A stretch of 35,290 nt of DNA from Hyphomonadaceae bacterium (lineage in GTDB: Bacteria; Pseudomonadota; Alphaproteobacteria; Caulobacterales; Aquidulcibacteraceae), in assembly GCA_021731815.1 (NCBI GenBank), contig JAKFWO010000025.1, forward strand, positions 1 through 35,290, in the 5' to 3' direction. This document shows positions 34,988 to 35,290 of the stretch, one piece after another. A program made the translations under genes and the position numbers. The first letter of the stretch is position 1. Each line of letters begins with the position of its first letter. The notes beneath the pieces were generated by a model. The model had not been told where the DNA came from. It made no database searches and was given only the letters and a program-made list of their open reading frames with translations.

Positions 34988-35124
34988 ACTACCGCGTTCG
35001 CGGACGCTTCTATGTGGTCGATCGCATATTCGAACGCGCGGAGATGCGTCTTGGCGATCGGCGCCAGCGTGTCGTGCGCATCGTTCGCCAGCGCACGGCG
35101 ACGGAGCGTGACGCCCATGGCTGA
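34942..35124 (+). pseudogene. trbG/virB9-type conjugal transfer gene, 3' fragment
   Basis: Translation from 34942 gives PPLFVVGESGPELVNYRVRG, then RFYVVDRIFERAEMRLGDRR and a stop at 35122-35124. LVNYRVRG followed by an aromatic strand, VVDRIFERAELRLG, is the C-terminal end of TrbG/VirB9, the outer-membrane-complex protein of type IV secretion. The 5' part is replaced by the IS3 fragment. No function is expected. Confidence 0.75.
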
Positions 35125-35197
35125 AGATCTCGCAGGTGCTGGCGTCGTCCCGGAAGGGCCGCCCTGTCCGGCGTCAGCGCACATGGGACTAAATTGA
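35117..35197 (+). pseudogene. short peptide after trbG, possible trbI start fragment
   Basis: A 26-residue frame (MAEDLAGAGVVPEGPP onward) whose ATG overlaps the end of the trbG fragment by 8 nt. In conjugation operons trbI follows trbG, so position suggests a trbI beginning, but the sequence is too short to confirm. It ends where the next element starts. Confidence 0.35.
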
Positions 35198-35213
35198 GAT
35201 ATTGAGATAAGGA

Positions 35214-35263
35214 GGGTTTGGTCTCATCTTGCTATCAAGGAGCAAAAGATGAGACCCAAACCC
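35214..35263. promoter_or_regulatory. hairpin enclosing a ribosome binding site and start codon
   Basis: The arm 35214-35230 (gggtttggtctcatctt) pairs with 35246-35263 with one bulged base. The 15-nt loop contains AAGGAG and the right arm contains the ATG at 35249. In RNA the start codon would be base-paired. It may equally be the end region of an insertion sequence. Confidence 0.7.
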
Positions 35264-35290
35264 GTAACCCTTAAGATAACTAAACCGGCG
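35249..35290 (+). CDS. partial ORF at the window edge
   Basis: An ATG with AAGGAG at 6-nt spacing opens MRPKPVTLKITKPA and runs off the window. Fourteen residues are too few for assignment; position next to mobile fragments suggests a transposase or resolvase-type gene. Confidence 0.4.
   Translation, partial: MRPKPVTLKITKPA

Overview
The window is a piece of an alphaproteobacterial chromosome with high GC. Evidence for this is the gene content (metZ, two-domain dCTP deaminase, DUF1467 beside methylmalonyl-CoA epimerase, serC-serA, a BtuB-type receptor under a cobalamin riboswitch, an M2 peptidase) and intergenic palindromes containing an 'aagtgg(g)aaccggtttt'-type core that are common in this class. 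I cannot name the genus from sequence alone.

Layout. (1) 0.1-4.5 kb, all minus strand: an AhpD-like carboxymuconolactone decarboxylase, a TetR and an AraC regulator overlapping by 4 nt, an NTF2-like protein, a Tat-exported ferritin-like protein, a periplasmic cytochrome c and a uracil-DNA-glycosylase-family protein. This looks like a redox or stress-responsive neighbourhood. (2) 4.7-5.04 kb: three tandem copies of a 113-bp double-hairpin repeat. (3) 5.07-10.3 kb, minus: a TonB-dependent receptor, tRNA-Val(GAC) and penicillin-binding protein 1A. (4) 10.5-15.7 kb, plus: an M2 peptidyl-dipeptidase lipoprotein, an MsrA-DUF302 fusion lipoprotein, a DUF4197 protein, methylmalonyl-CoA epimerase and a DUF1467 membrane protein. 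(5) 15.7-18.1 kb: divergent fabI and metZ. (6) 18.1-19.5 kb: a small AT-richer island with three unrecognised genes, including a membrane protein whose architecture resembles SLATT-type proteins. (7) 19.6-29.3 kb: a BtuB-like receptor under a cobalamin riboswitch, the serC-serA serine pathway operon, guaB, dCTP deaminase and proline iminopeptidase.

(8) 29.8-35.3 kb is an accessory, decaying mobile region. It holds a vapBC/fitAB-type module whose antitoxin is deleted out of frame while the toxin looks intact, a glutathione S-transferase, remnants of a DUF3363-type relaxase on both sides of an intact higBA-type toxin-antitoxin module, two truncated IS3-family elements, an orphan secreted protein, a trbG fragment, and a hairpin that covers the start codon of an ORF running off the window end.

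A recurring theme is short tandem duplication (periods of about 10 to 18 bp) placed at starts or ends of genes: the TonB receptor, serA, serC, upstream and downstream of guaB, and pip. In several cases the repeats change N-terminal sequence or duplicate start codons. I found no convincing complete new system. The best leads are the AT-rich three-gene island, the MsrA-DUF302 fusion, the unguarded VapC toxin and the gene-boundary microduplications.
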